The notes: a model not told the origin generated them from the sequence alone. Counted from the stretch's first letter, positions 37,386 to 47,379 are shown. The stretch: DNA of 64,000 nt from Pseudomonas atagonensis (GCF_011369485.1 NZ_VXCA01000023.1:62001-126000), one strand, 5' to 3'. A program made the numbers and translations.

Positions 37386-39068
37386 ATGTTGCAGACTCGC
37401 GTCATTCCCCCGGCCGATGGGGCCTACCAGTATCCATTGCTGATCAAGCGGCTGCTGATGTCCGGCGCCCGTTACGAGAAAACCCGCGAGATCATCTACC
37501 GTGACCAGATCCGCTACAGCTACCCGACCCTGATCGAGCGCGTGGCACGCTTGGCCAACGTGCTGACGGCGTCCGGCGTGAAGGCGGGTGACACCGTTGC
37601 GGTGATGGACTGGGACAGCCATCGTTATCTGGAGTGCATGTTCGCCATTCCGATGATCGGCGCAGTGATTCACACCATTAACGTGCGTCTGTCACCGGAG
37701 CAGATCCTCTACACCATGAACCACGCCGAGGACCGCTTTGTGCTGGTCAACAGCGAGTTCGTCGGTCTGTATCAAGCGATCGCACCACACCTGACCACGG
37801 TCGAGAAAACACTGCTGTTGACCGATCTGCCGGAGAAAACCGCCGAGCTGCCGAACCTGGTCGGCGAGTACGAGCAACTGCTGGCGGCCGCCAGTCCGCA
37901 ATATGCCTTCCAGGATTTCGACGAAAACTCGGTCGCCACCACGTTCTACACCACCGGCACCACCGGCAACCCGAAAGGCGTGTACTTCACCCATCGGCAA
38001 CTGGTGCTGCACACCATGGGCGTGTCGACCATCATGGGCGCCATCGACAGCGTGCGCCTGCTCGGCACCAACGATGTGTATATGCCGATCACCCCGATGT
38101 TCCACGTGCATGCCTGGGGCTTGCCGTACGTGGCGACCATGCTCGGGCTCAAACAGGTTTATCCGGGGCGTTACGATCCGGAGTTTCTGGTCGAGTTGTG
38201 GCGTAAGGAGAAGGTCACGTTTTCCCACTGTGTGCCGACCATCCTGCAAATGCTGCTCAACGCCAAAGGTGCGCAAGGCACTGATTTCGGCGGCTGGAAA
38301 ATCGTCATCGGTGGCAGCGCACTCAATCGCACGCTGTACGAAACCGCCAAGGCGCGCGGCATTCAGCTCACCGCCGCGTATGGCATGTCGGAAACCGGGC
38401 CACTGGTTTCCTGCGCGCATCTTAATGATGAGCTGATGGCCGGCACCGAAGACGAGCGCACCACTTACCGGATCAAGGCCGGTGTTCCCGGGCCGCTGGT
38501 TGAGGCAGCGATTGTCGACGCCGAAGGCAACTTCCTCCCGGCCGACGGCGAAACCCAGGGTGAACTGGTGCTGCGTGCGCCGTGGCTGACCGAGGGGTAT
38601 TTCAACGAGCCGCAGAAGGGCGCAGAGCTGTGGGCCGGCGGCTGGCTGCACACCGGGGACGTGGCGACACTCGACAGCATGGGCGTGATCGACATCCGTG
38701 ACCGGATCAAGGACGTGATCAAGACCGGTGGCGAGTGGATCTCCTCGCTCGACCTCGAAGACCTGATCAGTCGTCACGCGGCGGTACGCGAAGTAGCAGT
38801 GGTGGGCATTGCCGATCCGCAATGGGGCGAGCGCCCGTTTGCCCTGCTGGTGATCCGTGAAGGGCACGTGATCGGGGCACGGGAACTCAAGGAGCATCTC
38901 AAGCCGTTCGTGGAATTGGGCCATCTGAGCAAGTGGGCGATTCCGAGTCAGATCGCCCTTGTTACCGAAATTCCCAAGACCAGCGTCGGCAAGCTCGACA
39001 AGAAGCGCATCCGCCTCGACATCAGCGAATGGCAAAGCAATAACAGCACCTTCCTTTCGACACTTTAA
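37386..39068 (+). CDS. Fatty acyl-CoA ligase, AlkK-like
   Basis: 560-aa ANL-superfamily AMP-forming ligase activating fatty acids to acyl-CoA. Motifs: P-loop YTTGTTGNPKG near residues 195-205, YGMSETGP near 332-339, the GWLHTGDVA region near 420, and a C-terminal catalytic Lys in SVGKLDKK. N-terminal sequence is close to the medium-chain ligase AlkK. It precedes DUF1302 and DUF1329 genes and a LuxR regulator, the same block as PP_0763-PP_0767 in P. putida (from memory). Chain length preference is inferred. Confidence 0.9.
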   Translation: MLQTRVIPPADGAYQYPLLIKRLLMSGARYEKTREIIYRDQIRYSYPTLIERVARLANVLTASGVKAGDTVAVMDWDSHRYLECMFAIPMIGAVIHTINVRLSPEQILYTMNHAEDRFVLVNSEFVGLYQAIAPHLTTVEKTLLLTDLPEKTAELPNLVGEYEQLLAAASPQYAFQDFDENSVATTFYTTGTTGNPKGVYFTHRQLVLHTMGVSTIMGAIDSVRLLGTNDVYMPITPMFHVHAWGLPYVATMLGLKQVYPGRYDPEFLVELWRKEKVTFSHCVPTILQMLLNAKGAQGTDFGGWKIVIGGSALNRTLYETAKARGIQLTAAYGMSETGPLVSCAHLNDELMAGTEDERTTYRIKAGVPGPLVEAAIVDAEGNFLPADGETQGELVLRAPWLTEGYFNEPQKGAELWAGGWLHTGDVATLDSMGVIDIRDRIKDVIKTGGEWISSLDLEDLISRHAAVREVAVVGIADPQWGERPFALLVIREGHVIGARELKEHLKPFVELGHLSKWAIPSQIALVTEIPKTSVGKLDKKRIRLDISEWQSNNSTFLSTL

Positions 39069-39406
39069 GTGTCTGCTGGCGCGCCGAAAACGGCGCGCCA
39101 GACCCACCAAGCAAGCGCTTGGCTTGTGAAATCGAAAAATTAGGCCATCCTTGCCGTGCCGACATGCGTCGGACTGGCGAAAGGACTGTTCCAGAGTGGT
39201 TGGCAGCTGCAAATCACACTTTAGAGGGATCAAGCAGTACCCCCTGCTGGCTATAGTCCGCTCAAGGATTTTTAAGAACGGGGCACACGCACAAAACGGG
39301 GCGATGCATCTTTGGAGTGATTTCGGGCCGCCACTGGCACCCGGTCATCCACAACGTTTTTAAAAGTACTCACTGCCATAACAATAATGCACATGGAGTA
39401 GCGTCG
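39069..39406. promoter_or_regulatory. Intergenic region upstream of the DUF1302 gene
   Basis: 338 bp without a gene. A perfect 11-bp GC-rich hairpin (39076-39101, AAAA loop) follows the ligase stop but lacks a T-run. Next to it is an imperfect palindrome CAAGCAAGCGCTTGGCTTG (39108-39126), similar to TetR-type operators. The rest should contain the promoter of the DUF1302-DUF1329 pair. I saw no clear sigma-54 element. Confidence 0.5.
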
Positions 39407-41296
39407 ATGACCTCAGTAAACCAGTTCTGGCGCCGGGCGAAACTGCCTCTGGCGGTCAGTCTTGCTTCTTCGCTCGCCGGGCCCGCATTCGGCGTCAGTT
39501 TCAACGTGGGTGAAATCGAAGGTCAGTTCGATTCATCGTTGTCGATCGGCGCCAGTTGGTCTACCCAGAATCCGAACAAGAACCTCATCGGCGTCAACAA
39601 TGGCGGCCACGGTCTGTCGCAGACCTCAGACGATGGCCACGCCAACTTCAAAAGTGGCGAAACCTTTTCGAAAATCTTCAAGGGCATCCACGACCTTGAG
39701 CTGAAGTACGGCGACACCGGCGTGTTCGTCCGTGGCAAATACTGGTACGACTTCGAGCTCAAGGACGAAAGCCGCGAGTTCAAGGACATCAGCGATTCAG
39801 GCCGTAAAGAGGGCGCCAAGTCCTCCGGCGGGCAGATCCTCGACGCCTTCGTTTATCACAACTATGCAATCGCCGATCAGCCGGGTTCCGTGCGTCTGGG
39901 CAAGCAGGTAGTGAGCTGGGGTGAAAGTACTTTTATCGGCGGCGGCATCAACTCGATCAACCCGATTGACGTGTCTGCGTTCCGTCGTCCGGGTGCCGAG
40001 ATCAAGGAAGGCCTGATCCCGGTCAACATGTTCTACGTGTCCCAGAGCCTGACCGAGAACCTCTCGGCCGAAGCGTTCTATCAACTGGAATGGGACCAGA
40101 CCGTTGTCGACAACTGCGGCACCTTCTTCTCGCAGCCGGACATCGTTGCCGACGGTTGCAACGACAACCTGCGCGTACTGAACAAGCGTTCGCAGATCCC
40201 GGCCATCGCTTTGGGGCCGTTGGCCGCAAACGGTGTCGATGTCGACCAGGAAGGCGTACTGGTGCGCCGTGGTCCGGATCGCGATGCGCGCGACAGCGGT
40301 CAGTGGGGCGCGTCGTTCAAATACATGTATGAACCGCTCGACACCGAGTTCGGCGCCTACTTCATGAACTACCACAGCCGTGCGCCGATCTTCAGCGCCA
40401 CCGGTGCGCCACAATCGGTCTACAACACGGCGCGCGGGCTGCCGGGGCCTTTTGCGGCACTTGCCCCCCTGCTGGTTGCGGGCAACTCGAATTACTTCAT
40501 TGAATACCCGGAGGACATTCGCCTCTACGGTCTGAGTTTCTCCACTACCCTGCCTACCGGTACGGCGTGGAGCGGTGAAATCAGCTACCGTCCGAACGCA
40601 CCGGTACAACTGAACTCCACCGATATCCTGTTCGCCGGTGTACGTCCGCTGGGCGGCGCACTGACCAACGCTTCGATCCTCAATGGCGTGCCGGGTCAGG
40701 ATCTGCACGGTTACGAGCGCAAGGAAATCACCCAGATTCAGACAACGTTCACGCACTTCTTCGATCAGGTCATGGGCGCCAGTCGTCTGACCCTCGTGGG
40801 TGAAGTCGGCGCGACCTACGTCGGCGGTCTGGAAAGCCGTTCCGACAAGCGTTACGGCCGCGATCCGGTGTATGGCCCGGGTGAATTGCCGGCCACGGGT
40901 GGCGTCAACACTTGCGCCAACATTCTCAACGCCAGCACCATCAATGGCGCCGGGCCTGGCTCGCCGCAGAACAACCGCAGCCGCAATTGCGACAATGACG
41001 GTTTCACCACATCGATGTCCTGGGGCTATCGCGGCCGTGCGATCTGGGAATACAACGACGTCTTCGCCGGTGTGAACCTCAAACCGAACGTGGCCTGGTC
41101 CCATGACGTCAGCGGTTACTCGCCTGGCCCTGGCGGCAACTTCGAGGAAGGTCGCAAGGCTGTCAGCCTGGGCGTTGATGCCGAGTACCAGAACACCTAC
41201 ACCGCGAGCCTGGCTTACACCAACTTCTTCGACGGCAAGTACACCACCGTGGATGACCGCGACTTCGTTGCGCTCAGCTTCGGCGTGAACTTCTAA
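39407..41296 (+). CDS. DUF1302 outer-membrane protein
   Basis: 629-aa precursor. A signal peptide ends near PAFG-VSF (residues 24-28), followed by a long beta-strand-rich sequence with alternating aromatic girdle residues and a C-terminal LSFGVNF end, typical of an outer-membrane barrel. DUF1302 proteins form channels or receptors associated with hydrophobic substrates and always pair with DUF1329. The pair here is 27 nt apart. The exact cargo is unknown; lipid or ester uptake is likely from the ligase context. Confidence 0.88.
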   Translation: MTSVNQFWRRAKLPLAVSLASSLAGPAFGVSFNVGEIEGQFDSSLSIGASWSTQNPNKNLIGVNNGGHGLSQTSDDGHANFKSGETFSKIFKGIHDLELKYGDTGVFVRGKYWYDFELKDESREFKDISDSGRKEGAKSSGGQILDAFVYHNYAIADQPGSVRLGKQVVSWGESTFIGGGINSINPIDVSAFRRPGAEIKEGLIPVNMFYVSQSLTENLSAEAFYQLEWDQTVVDNCGTFFSQPDIVADGCNDNLRVLNKRSQIPAIALGPLAANGVDVDQEGVLVRRGPDRDARDSGQWGASFKYMYEPLDTEFGAYFMNYHSRAPIFSATGAPQSVYNTARGLPGPFAALAPLLVAGNSNYFIEYPEDIRLYGLSFSTTLPTGTAWSGEISYRPNAPVQLNSTDILFAGVRPLGGALTNASILNGVPGQDLHGYERKEITQIQTTFTHFFDQVMGASRLTLVGEVGATYVGGLESRSDKRYGRDPVYGPGELPATGGVNTCANILNASTINGAGPGSPQNNRSRNCDNDGFTTSMSWGYRGRAIWEYNDVFAGVNLKPNVAWSHDVSGYSPGPGGNFEEGRKAVSLGVDAEYQNTYTASLAYTNFFDGKYTTVDDRDFVALSFGVNF

Positions 41297-41323
41297 GCAC
41301 TGCATTTCAGGACGAACACACAT

Positions 41324-42688
41324 ATGAAAATAACAAAGAGTCTGTTCCACGCCGGTGTTCTGGGCCTGTCGCTGCTGGCGACCGGCGTGATGGCGGCGGT
41401 ACCCGCCGCTGAAGCCGACAAGCTGGGCAAAAGCCTGACCCCGATGGGCGCCGAAATGGCTGGTAACGCCGACGGTTCGATCCCGGCCTGGAAGCCGCTG
41501 CCGAAGAATGCCGGCAGCGTCGACAGCAAGGGTTTCCTGTCCAACCCGTACGCCAGTGAGCAACCGCTGTTCACCATCACCGCGAAGGATGTCGACAAGT
41601 ACAAGGACAAACTCGCGCCGGGCCAGTACGCGATGTTCAAGCGCTACCCGGACACCTTCAAAATGCCGGTCTATCCGTCCCATCGCGGTGCGACCGTGCC
41701 GGATGACGTGTTTGCCGCCATCAAGAAGAACGCCACCACCACCAATCTGGTCTCTGGCGGTAACGGTCTGGAAAACTTCGATACCGCCGTGCCTTTCCCG
41801 ATTCCGAAAAGCGGCGTTGAAGTCATCTGGAACCACATCACCCGTTATCGTGGCGGCAGCGTGACCCGTCTGGTGACTCAGGCCACGCCGCAACCGAACG
41901 GCTCGTTCAGCCTCGTGTACTTCCAGGACCAGTTCGTGTTCCGCGACAAGATGAAGGACTACGACCCGAAAAACCCGGGCAACATCCTGTTTTACTTCAA
42001 GCAGAAAGTGACCGCGCCGGCACGTCTGGCCGGTGGTGTACTGCTGGTGCACGAAACTCTCGACCAGGTTAAAGAGCCACGTTCGGCGTGGGTCTACAAC
42101 GCCGGTCAGCGTCGTGTGCGCCGTGCGCCACAAGTGTCTTATGACGGCCCGGGTACCGCAGCGGATGGCCTGCGTACCTCCGACAACCTCGACATGTTCA
42201 ACGGTGCACCGGATCGTTACGACTGGAAGCTCGAAGGCAAGAAAGAGATGTACATCGCCTCCGACAGCTACAAACTCGACGATCCGAAGCTGAAATACGC
42301 CGACATCATCAAGGCCGGCCACATCAACCAGGACCTGGCGCGTTACGAGCTGCGTCGCGTCTGGCACGTGGTTGCAACCCTGAAGGAAGGTCAGCGTCAC
42401 ATCTATGCCAAACGTGACTTCTACATCGACGAAGACACCTGGCAGGCTGCGGTGATCGACCACTACGACGGTCGCGGTCAACTGTGGCGTGTGGCCGAGG
42501 CACATGCCGAGAACTACTACGACAAGCAAGTGCCGTGGTACGCCCTGGAAACCCTCTACGACCTGCAGTCCGGCCGCTACCTGGCACTGGGCATGAAGAA
42601 CGAAGAGAAGCAGGCGTATGACTTTGGCTTCACCGCTACCACCAGCGATTTCACCCCGGCCGCTCTGCGTCAGGACGGTGTTCGCTAA
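41324..42688 (+). CDS. DUF1329 periplasmic protein
   Basis: 454-aa precursor with a signal peptide cleaved after VMAA (residue 24 or so). The mature protein starts EADKLGKSLTP and has the LolB/LppX-like lipid-binding fold suspected for DUF1329. It probably partners the DUF1302 barrel just upstream to move or process a hydrophobic molecule across the periplasm. A strong intrinsic terminator follows. Confidence 0.88.
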   Translation: MKITKSLFHAGVLGLSLLATGVMAAVPAAEADKLGKSLTPMGAEMAGNADGSIPAWKPLPKNAGSVDSKGFLSNPYASEQPLFTITAKDVDKYKDKLAPGQYAMFKRYPDTFKMPVYPSHRGATVPDDVFAAIKKNATTTNLVSGGNGLENFDTAVPFPIPKSGVEVIWNHITRYRGGSVTRLVTQATPQPNGSFSLVYFQDQFVFRDKMKDYDPKNPGNILFYFKQKVTAPARLAGGVLLVHETLDQVKEPRSAWVYNAGQRRVRRAPQVSYDGPGTAADGLRTSDNLDMFNGAPDRYDWKLEGKKEMYIASDSYKLDDPKLKYADIIKAGHINQDLARYELRRVWHVVATLKEGQRHIYAKRDFYIDEDTWQAAVIDHYDGRGQLWRVAEAHAENYYDKQVPWYALETLYDLQSGRYLALGMKNEEKQAYDFGFTATTSDFTPAALRQDGVR

Positions 42689-42720
42689 ACCGCTGTAAAC
42701 GCGAGGCCGCATCCTCGTGA

Positions 42721-42752
42721 AAACGCCCCGACTGGTTCGGGGCGTTTTTTTT
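42721..42752 (+). terminator. Intrinsic terminator after DUF1329
   Basis: Stem ACGCCCCGA...TCGGGGCGT with eight T residues. Confidence 0.9.
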
Positions 42753-42863
42753 GCACAGGGATTTTGTAGCCATTTGTAGCAACAACTTTCATAACCGCTT
42801 CGTTTAAGGCTAGTCTGCGGACATCTGCAACGCCGCCAATAGCCATTCAAACAAGAGCCGGCC

Positions 42864-45596
42864 ATGACTGATCTGTCCCCACTTCCGGGTCCCGCAAGCG
42901 TTGCCGTCGCGGCACTGGATGGACGTTTTTTCCGTCCGCCGCTGCCTGACGGATATGTATTGCGACCCCGCCTTTGCGAGCGGCTGCAAGCCGGACTCGG
43001 TGGACGCCTGTTGCTGGTCAGTGCTCCCGCCGGTTTCGGCAAGAGTTCGCTGGCGGTAGAGTTCTGTCAGAGCTTGCCTGCGCACTGGCAAAGTCTCTGG
43101 TTGGGGTTGAGCCCGCGAGACAGCGATCCGGGGCGCTTTCTCGAACGCTTGCTGGAAGGCTTGCAGGATTATTTTCCCGACTTGGGCAGTCGCGCGCTGG
43201 GCTTGCTGAAGATGCGCCAGCGTCACCAGCCGTTTGCCTTTGAAGAGTGGCTCGATGGCCTGCTTGATGAACTGACACTGCAGCTTGATCCTGCGAAGCC
43301 ATTGCTGCTGGTACTCGACGATTACCATCTCGCCCAAGGCCCGGTGCTCGACCGTTGCCTGCAATTTTTCCTCAATCACTTGCCCGATGGCCTGCTGGTG
43401 ATGGTCACCAGTCGCCAGCGTCCGGACTGGCATCTGGCGCGTTTGCGTCTGTCGCGGCAATTGCTTGAACTGCATGAACAGGATTTGCGCCTGACCCACG
43501 ACGAAGCCCTGACGCTGCTCGATCGCCACAGCACATCGTTGCGCGGCGAGGCTTTGGAAAGCCTGATCCAGCGCAGCGAAGGCTGGGTTGCCGGGCTGCG
43601 TTTCTGGCTGTTGGCGGTGTCTGAAGCCGGCAGCGAAGCGGCGTTGCCGCAAGTGCTCAACGGTGGGGAAGGGCTGATTCGCGACTATCTGCTCGAAGAA
43701 GTCATCGATTGCCTGCCTGCCGAAGTGCAGGCGTTTCTTTACGACACCGCGCCGCAGGAACGCTTTTGCAGCGAGCTGTGCGACGCCGTGCGCGAAGCCC
43801 ATGACAGTGCCGAGATCCTGCGATTTCTGCTGGCGCACCAGGTGTTTCTGGTACCGCTGGACGAGCATGGGCACTGGTTCCGCTATCACCACCTGTTTTC
43901 CGATTTGTTACGCAGCCGCCCGATTGCTCAGGCAATGGTGCCGCCCGCGACCCTGCACTTGCGCGCCTGTCGCTGGTTCAATGCGCAGGGTTTGCTCGAC
44001 GAAGCGGTCGAGCAGGCGTTGCGTGCCGGGCACCTCGATGTCGCGGCGAATCTGGTGCAAAACCTTTCCGAGGAGCAACTGCTCGCCGAGCAGAATGTCG
44101 GCATGTTGTTGCGCTGGAAAATGGACTTGCCCGACAGCCTGCTGATCAGCACACCGCGTCTGATCGTCCTCTACAGCTGGGCGCTGGGGCTGGCCTGCCA
44201 GCTCGATGCCGCTGAAGAACTCTCCAGCCACTTGAGCCGTTTCCTCCCGGCGCCGTCCGCCACTGCGCAAAAGTCGATGCTGGCGCAATGGCTGGCGCTG
44301 AGCGGGATCATCGCCCGGGGGCGCGGACATCGTGAGCTGACTTTGCGATATTGCACCGAAGCGTTGGAGAGCCTGCCCGCCAAGCGCTACGGTCAGCGCC
44401 TGATGTGCCTGTCGACCTTGTCCAATCTGGCGATTGCCGATGGCGATCTGTGGCGCGCTCGCGGCCTGAACCGCGAATCCCTTGAGTTGGCGCAACGCGT
44501 TGGCAATCCATTGTTTGAAGCCCTGGCGCATTACGATCGCGCGCGGGTTCTGCAATCCCGTGGCGAGATTCTGCGCGCGCTGGATGAAGTGCATCAGGGG
44601 CTGGAACGTTTGCGCGGCTTGTCGCCGCAACGCTTGTACGCCGTGCGCGCGCGCCTGACCTTGTACGAGGGCTTTCTGCTGGCGATGCGCTTGCAACCGC
44701 AAGCCGCGCGCGTGCGCTTATTGGCCGGGATTGGTGAAGCGCGGGCCTGCCGCGATATCAGCGTGTTGATCGGCCACTGCGTGATCGCGCGTCTGGACGG
44801 CGCCACGGGCGAGTTCGCCAAAGCCTTCGCCGAACTGGCCGAAGCCGAACGCCTGATGCATATCTGGGACGTGCCGCCGATCTACTACCTGGCGATGATC
44901 ACCCTGGTCAAATGCGAACTCTGGCTGGCGCAGGGTCGCACCGATCTGGCCGAAGCGTGGCTGGCGCGTCTGGGCCAGACCTACACGGGCGAGCGCGCGG
45001 CCGCACCACCGGAGTTTCATCCACAACTGCCGCTGCATGTCGAATTGCAACAGGCGCTGCTGGACATGATTCAAGGCCAGCCGATGCTCGCCGAAGGGCG
45101 GCTGAACGTGCTGCATGAAAACGGCCAGCAAACCGGCCGGCAGTTACTCAGCGTGATGGCGTTGACACAGAAGGTGGCGTTGTTGCTCGCCAGTGGGCGT
45201 GAACCGGAAGCACGCAAGACGCTGAACCTGGCGTTGGAAGCGGCGGGGGGGGGCGTATTGCAGCCGTTCGATGCCTTGGTGAAGTCGCATGGCGACTGGC
45301 TCCGTGGGCAATTACTGGCTTCACCCGCGCTGGCGGGGCAGCAATTGCTCGAACACTTCCCGCGCGCCGCGCCACGTCCAGTCGTGGAATCCGCTTCCAC
45401 CGAACAACTCAGTAGCCGCGAACTCGCGGTGCTGCGCCTGATCGCCCAAGGCTGTTCCAATCAGCAAATCAGCGAGCAGTTGTTTATTTCGCTGCACACG
45501 GTGAAAACCCATGCCAGCCACATCAACAGCAAGCTTGGGGTGGAGCGCAGGACGCAGGCGGTGGCGCGGGCCAAAGAATTGGGGTTAATGGTCTAG
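42864..45596 (+). CDS. MalT-type LuxR-family transcriptional regulator
   Basis: 910-aa STAND-class regulator. An N-terminal NTPase domain has Walker A APAGFGKSS at residues 54-62 and the Walker B-like LLLVLDDYH near 150. TPR-like helical repeats span about 370-800. The C-terminal LuxR HTH (SSRELAVLRLIAQGCSNQQI, then TVKTHASHI) occupies the last 65 residues. Such proteins activate a nearby operon on ligand and ATP binding. The adjacent DUF1302-DUF1329-ligase block is the probable target. Homologue in P. putida is PP_0767, from memory. Confidence 0.92.
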   Translation: MTDLSPLPGPASVAVAALDGRFFRPPLPDGYVLRPRLCERLQAGLGGRLLLVSAPAGFGKSSLAVEFCQSLPAHWQSLWLGLSPRDSDPGRFLERLLEGLQDYFPDLGSRALGLLKMRQRHQPFAFEEWLDGLLDELTLQLDPAKPLLLVLDDYHLAQGPVLDRCLQFFLNHLPDGLLVMVTSRQRPDWHLARLRLSRQLLELHEQDLRLTHDEALTLLDRHSTSLRGEALESLIQRSEGWVAGLRFWLLAVSEAGSEAALPQVLNGGEGLIRDYLLEEVIDCLPAEVQAFLYDTAPQERFCSELCDAVREAHDSAEILRFLLAHQVFLVPLDEHGHWFRYHHLFSDLLRSRPIAQAMVPPATLHLRACRWFNAQGLLDEAVEQALRAGHLDVAANLVQNLSEEQLLAEQNVGMLLRWKMDLPDSLLISTPRLIVLYSWALGLACQLDAAEELSSHLSRFLPAPSATAQKSMLAQWLALSGIIARGRGHRELTLRYCTEALESLPAKRYGQRLMCLSTLSNLAIADGDLWRARGLNRESLELAQRVGNPLFEALAHYDRARVLQSRGEILRALDEVHQGLERLRGLSPQRLYAVRARLTLYEGFLLAMRLQPQAARVRLLAGIGEARACRDISVLIGHCVIARLDGATGEFAKAFAELAEAERLMHIWDVPPIYYLAMITLVKCELWLAQGRTDLAEAWLARLGQTYTGERAAAPPEFHPQLPLHVELQQALLDMIQGQPMLAEGRLNVLHENGQQTGRQLLSVMALTQKVALLLASGREPEARKTLNLALEAAGGGVLQPFDALVKSHGDWLRGQLLASPALAGQQLLEHFPRAAPRPVVESASTEQLSSRELAVLRLIAQGCSNQQISEQLFISLHTVKTHASHINSKLGVERRTQAVARAKELGLMV

Positions 45597-45656
45597 CGAC
45601 GGTAAAATCCCGAATCGACCGTTTTCGACGGTGTTGAACAATGCTCAGGATTTCCC

Positions 45657-46301
45657 ATGACCGTTCCAGGCCCAGCGCTTATCCGCGAAACCTTTCCCGT
45701 CGGCCCGCTCCAGTGCAACTGCACCATCATCGGCGATCCGATCACAAAGAAAGCCATCGTCGTCGATCCCGGCGGCAACCCTGACCTGATCATGGCGCGC
45801 CTCGATGCGCATGGCCTGAAGGTGGTCAGCATCATCCACACCCATGCGCATCTCGATCACTTTCTCGCCTCGGGGCAGATGAAAGAGAAAACCGGGGCGA
45901 CCCTGCATTTGCACAAGGACGACCAGTTTCTCTGGGACAACCTCGAGATGCAGTGCCAGATGTTCGGTGTGCCTTATACGCCCGTGCCACCACCTGATCG
46001 CTGGTTGAGCGACGATGAAGAGCTGGCTTGCGGCTGCGGCGTGGCGCTGCACACGCCGGGTCATACGCCAGGTTCCATGAGCTTTTGGTTTTCCGAGGCT
46101 AAGCTGTTGATTGCCGGCGACACGCTGTTTCGTCGCGGCGTAGGGCGCACGGATTTGTGGGGCGGCGATCAGGCGACCATCGTGCGTTCGATCAAGCAGC
46201 GGCTGTACACCCTGGACGAGGATGCGACTGTGGTGACCGGACATGGACCGGATACGCGTCTGGGGGATGAAATGCGCGAAAACCCGTTTGTGCGGGCCTA
46301 A
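45657..46301 (+). CDS. MBL-fold metallo-hydrolase (glyoxalase II-like)
   Basis: 214-aa metallo-beta-lactamase-fold protein with the HTHAHLDH dinuclear metal motif at residues 61-68. A His in HTPGHTPG (about residue 144), Asp in AGDTLF and C-terminal His in TGHGP complete the site. The group includes hydroxyacylglutathione hydrolases and YcbL-like enzymes, so thioester hydrolysis is likely, but the natural substrate is unknown. Confidence 0.9.
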   Translation: MTVPGPALIRETFPVGPLQCNCTIIGDPITKKAIVVDPGGNPDLIMARLDAHGLKVVSIIHTHAHLDHFLASGQMKEKTGATLHLHKDDQFLWDNLEMQCQMFGVPYTPVPPPDRWLSDDEELACGCGVALHTPGHTPGSMSFWFSEAKLLIAGDTLFRRGVGRTDLWGGDQATIVRSIKQRLYTLDEDATVVTGHGPDTRLGDEMRENPFVRA

Positions 46302-46415
46302 ATATTTTGTCACGAGTGCGCGGCGGAATTTTTGTGCATTGTCATGATCCAACGCCCGCAGAGGTCTATTGCCAAACGGCCGCTGCATCACAGAATGCAA
46401 AAGTAGGAGCTCTCA

Positions 46416-47150
46416 ATGTTCACCAAGCGTCGTTTGATTATTGTCGCTACTGCCGTGGCCTTGCTGTCCGGCTGCGCCTCGCCCAACCCGTATGACAATC
46501 AGGGCCAGGCCGACGGTGGCTCCCAGGGCATGAGCAAAACCGCCAAGTACGGTGGACTCGGTGCTCTGGCCGGCGCACTCGCCGGTGCCGCCATCGACCA
46601 CAACAACCGTGGCAAGGGCGCCTTGATCGGCGCGGCGGTCGTCGGCGCTTCGGCGGCCGGTTACGGCTACTACGCCGACAAGCAGGAAGCCAAACTGCGC
46701 GCCAGCATGGCCAACACCGGGGTGGAAGTGCAGCGCCAGGGTGATCAGATCAAACTGATCATGCCGGGCAACATCACCTTCGCCACCGATTCGGCGAACA
46801 TTGCGTCGAGCTTCTATCAGCCGCTGAACAACCTCGCCAACTCGCTGAAAGAGTTCAATCAGAACCAGATCGAAATCGTCGGTTACACCGACAGCACCGG
46901 CAGCCGCCAGCACAACATGGACTTATCCCAGCGTCGTGCGCAGAGCGTGGCGACCTACCTGACCTCGCAAGGTGTCAGCGGCGCCAACCTGTCGGCCCGT
47001 GGCGCCGGCCCGGATAATCCGATTGCCAGCAACGGCGACGTCAATGGCCGCGCACAGAACCGTCGGGTTGAGGTCAACCTGAAGGCGATTCCAGGCCAGC
47101 AGTATGGTGGTCAGCAGCAACAGCCAGGCACAGTTCAGCAATATCCGTAA
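46416..47150 (+). CDS. OmpA-family lipoprotein (YiaD-like)
   Basis: 244-aa precursor. Lipobox LLSGC-A lies at residues 16-21. A glycine-zipper segment (GGLGALAGALAGAAID, about 44-59) follows. The OmpA C-terminal domain (about 115-225) has the peptidoglycan contact GYTDSTGS and the RRAQSVATYL and NRRVEV motifs. The protein likely anchors the outer membrane to the cell wall. The C-terminus is Gln-rich. Ribosome site AGGAGC precedes ATG by 6 nt. Confidence 0.92.
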   Translation: MFTKRRLIIVATAVALLSGCASPNPYDNQGQADGGSQGMSKTAKYGGLGALAGALAGAAIDHNNRGKGALIGAAVVGASAAGYGYYADKQEAKLRASMANTGVEVQRQGDQIKLIMPGNITFATDSANIASSFYQPLNNLANSLKEFNQNQIEIVGYTDSTGSRQHNMDLSQRRAQSVATYLTSQGVSGANLSARGAGPDNPIASNGDVNGRAQNRRVEVNLKAIPGQQYGGQQQQPGTVQQYP

Positions 47151-47168
47151 CTGAAAGCCTGAATGAAG

Positions 47169-47198
47169 AAATGCCCGGTCCTGTGATCGGGCATTTTT
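47169..47198 (+). terminator. Terminator after ompA-family gene
   Basis: ATGCCCG...CGGGCAT stem followed by TTTTT. Confidence 0.8.
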
Positions 47199-47220
47199 GT
47201 GTTTGGCCTGTGCAGGCTCC

Positions 47221-47290
47221 TTCGCGAGCAAGTCCGCTCCCACATTTTGAAATGCATTCCCCTGTAGGAGTGAGCCTGCTCGCGATGGCG
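47221..47290. repeat. REP pair
   Basis: TTCGCGAGCAAGTCCGCTCCCACA and, 20 bp on, GTAGGAGTGAGCCTGCTCGCGA. The two arms belong to related but different REP variants that pair imperfectly. Confidence 0.75.
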
Positions 47291-47321
47291 ATCAACCAGA
47301 CACTACAAAACCATCAGATAC

Positions 47322-47361
47322 AAAAAAGCCCCCGGACATCCGAATTGTCCGGGGGCTTTTT
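47322..47361. terminator. Bidirectional terminator before yhcB/zapG
   Basis: A-run, stem AGCCCCCGGACA...TGTCCGGGGGCT, T-run. It lies at the 3' end of the leftward yhcB gene and can serve the rightward transcript too. Confidence 0.85.
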
Positions 47362-47379
47362 GTTTACAGCGAAGACTGA

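Noticed and set aside
39797..43042. 1081-codon open frame on the minus strand
   Set aside because: Antisense to the DUF1302, DUF1329 and LuxR genes, all of which have clear domains and signals. The frame is open because of high-GC codon bias.
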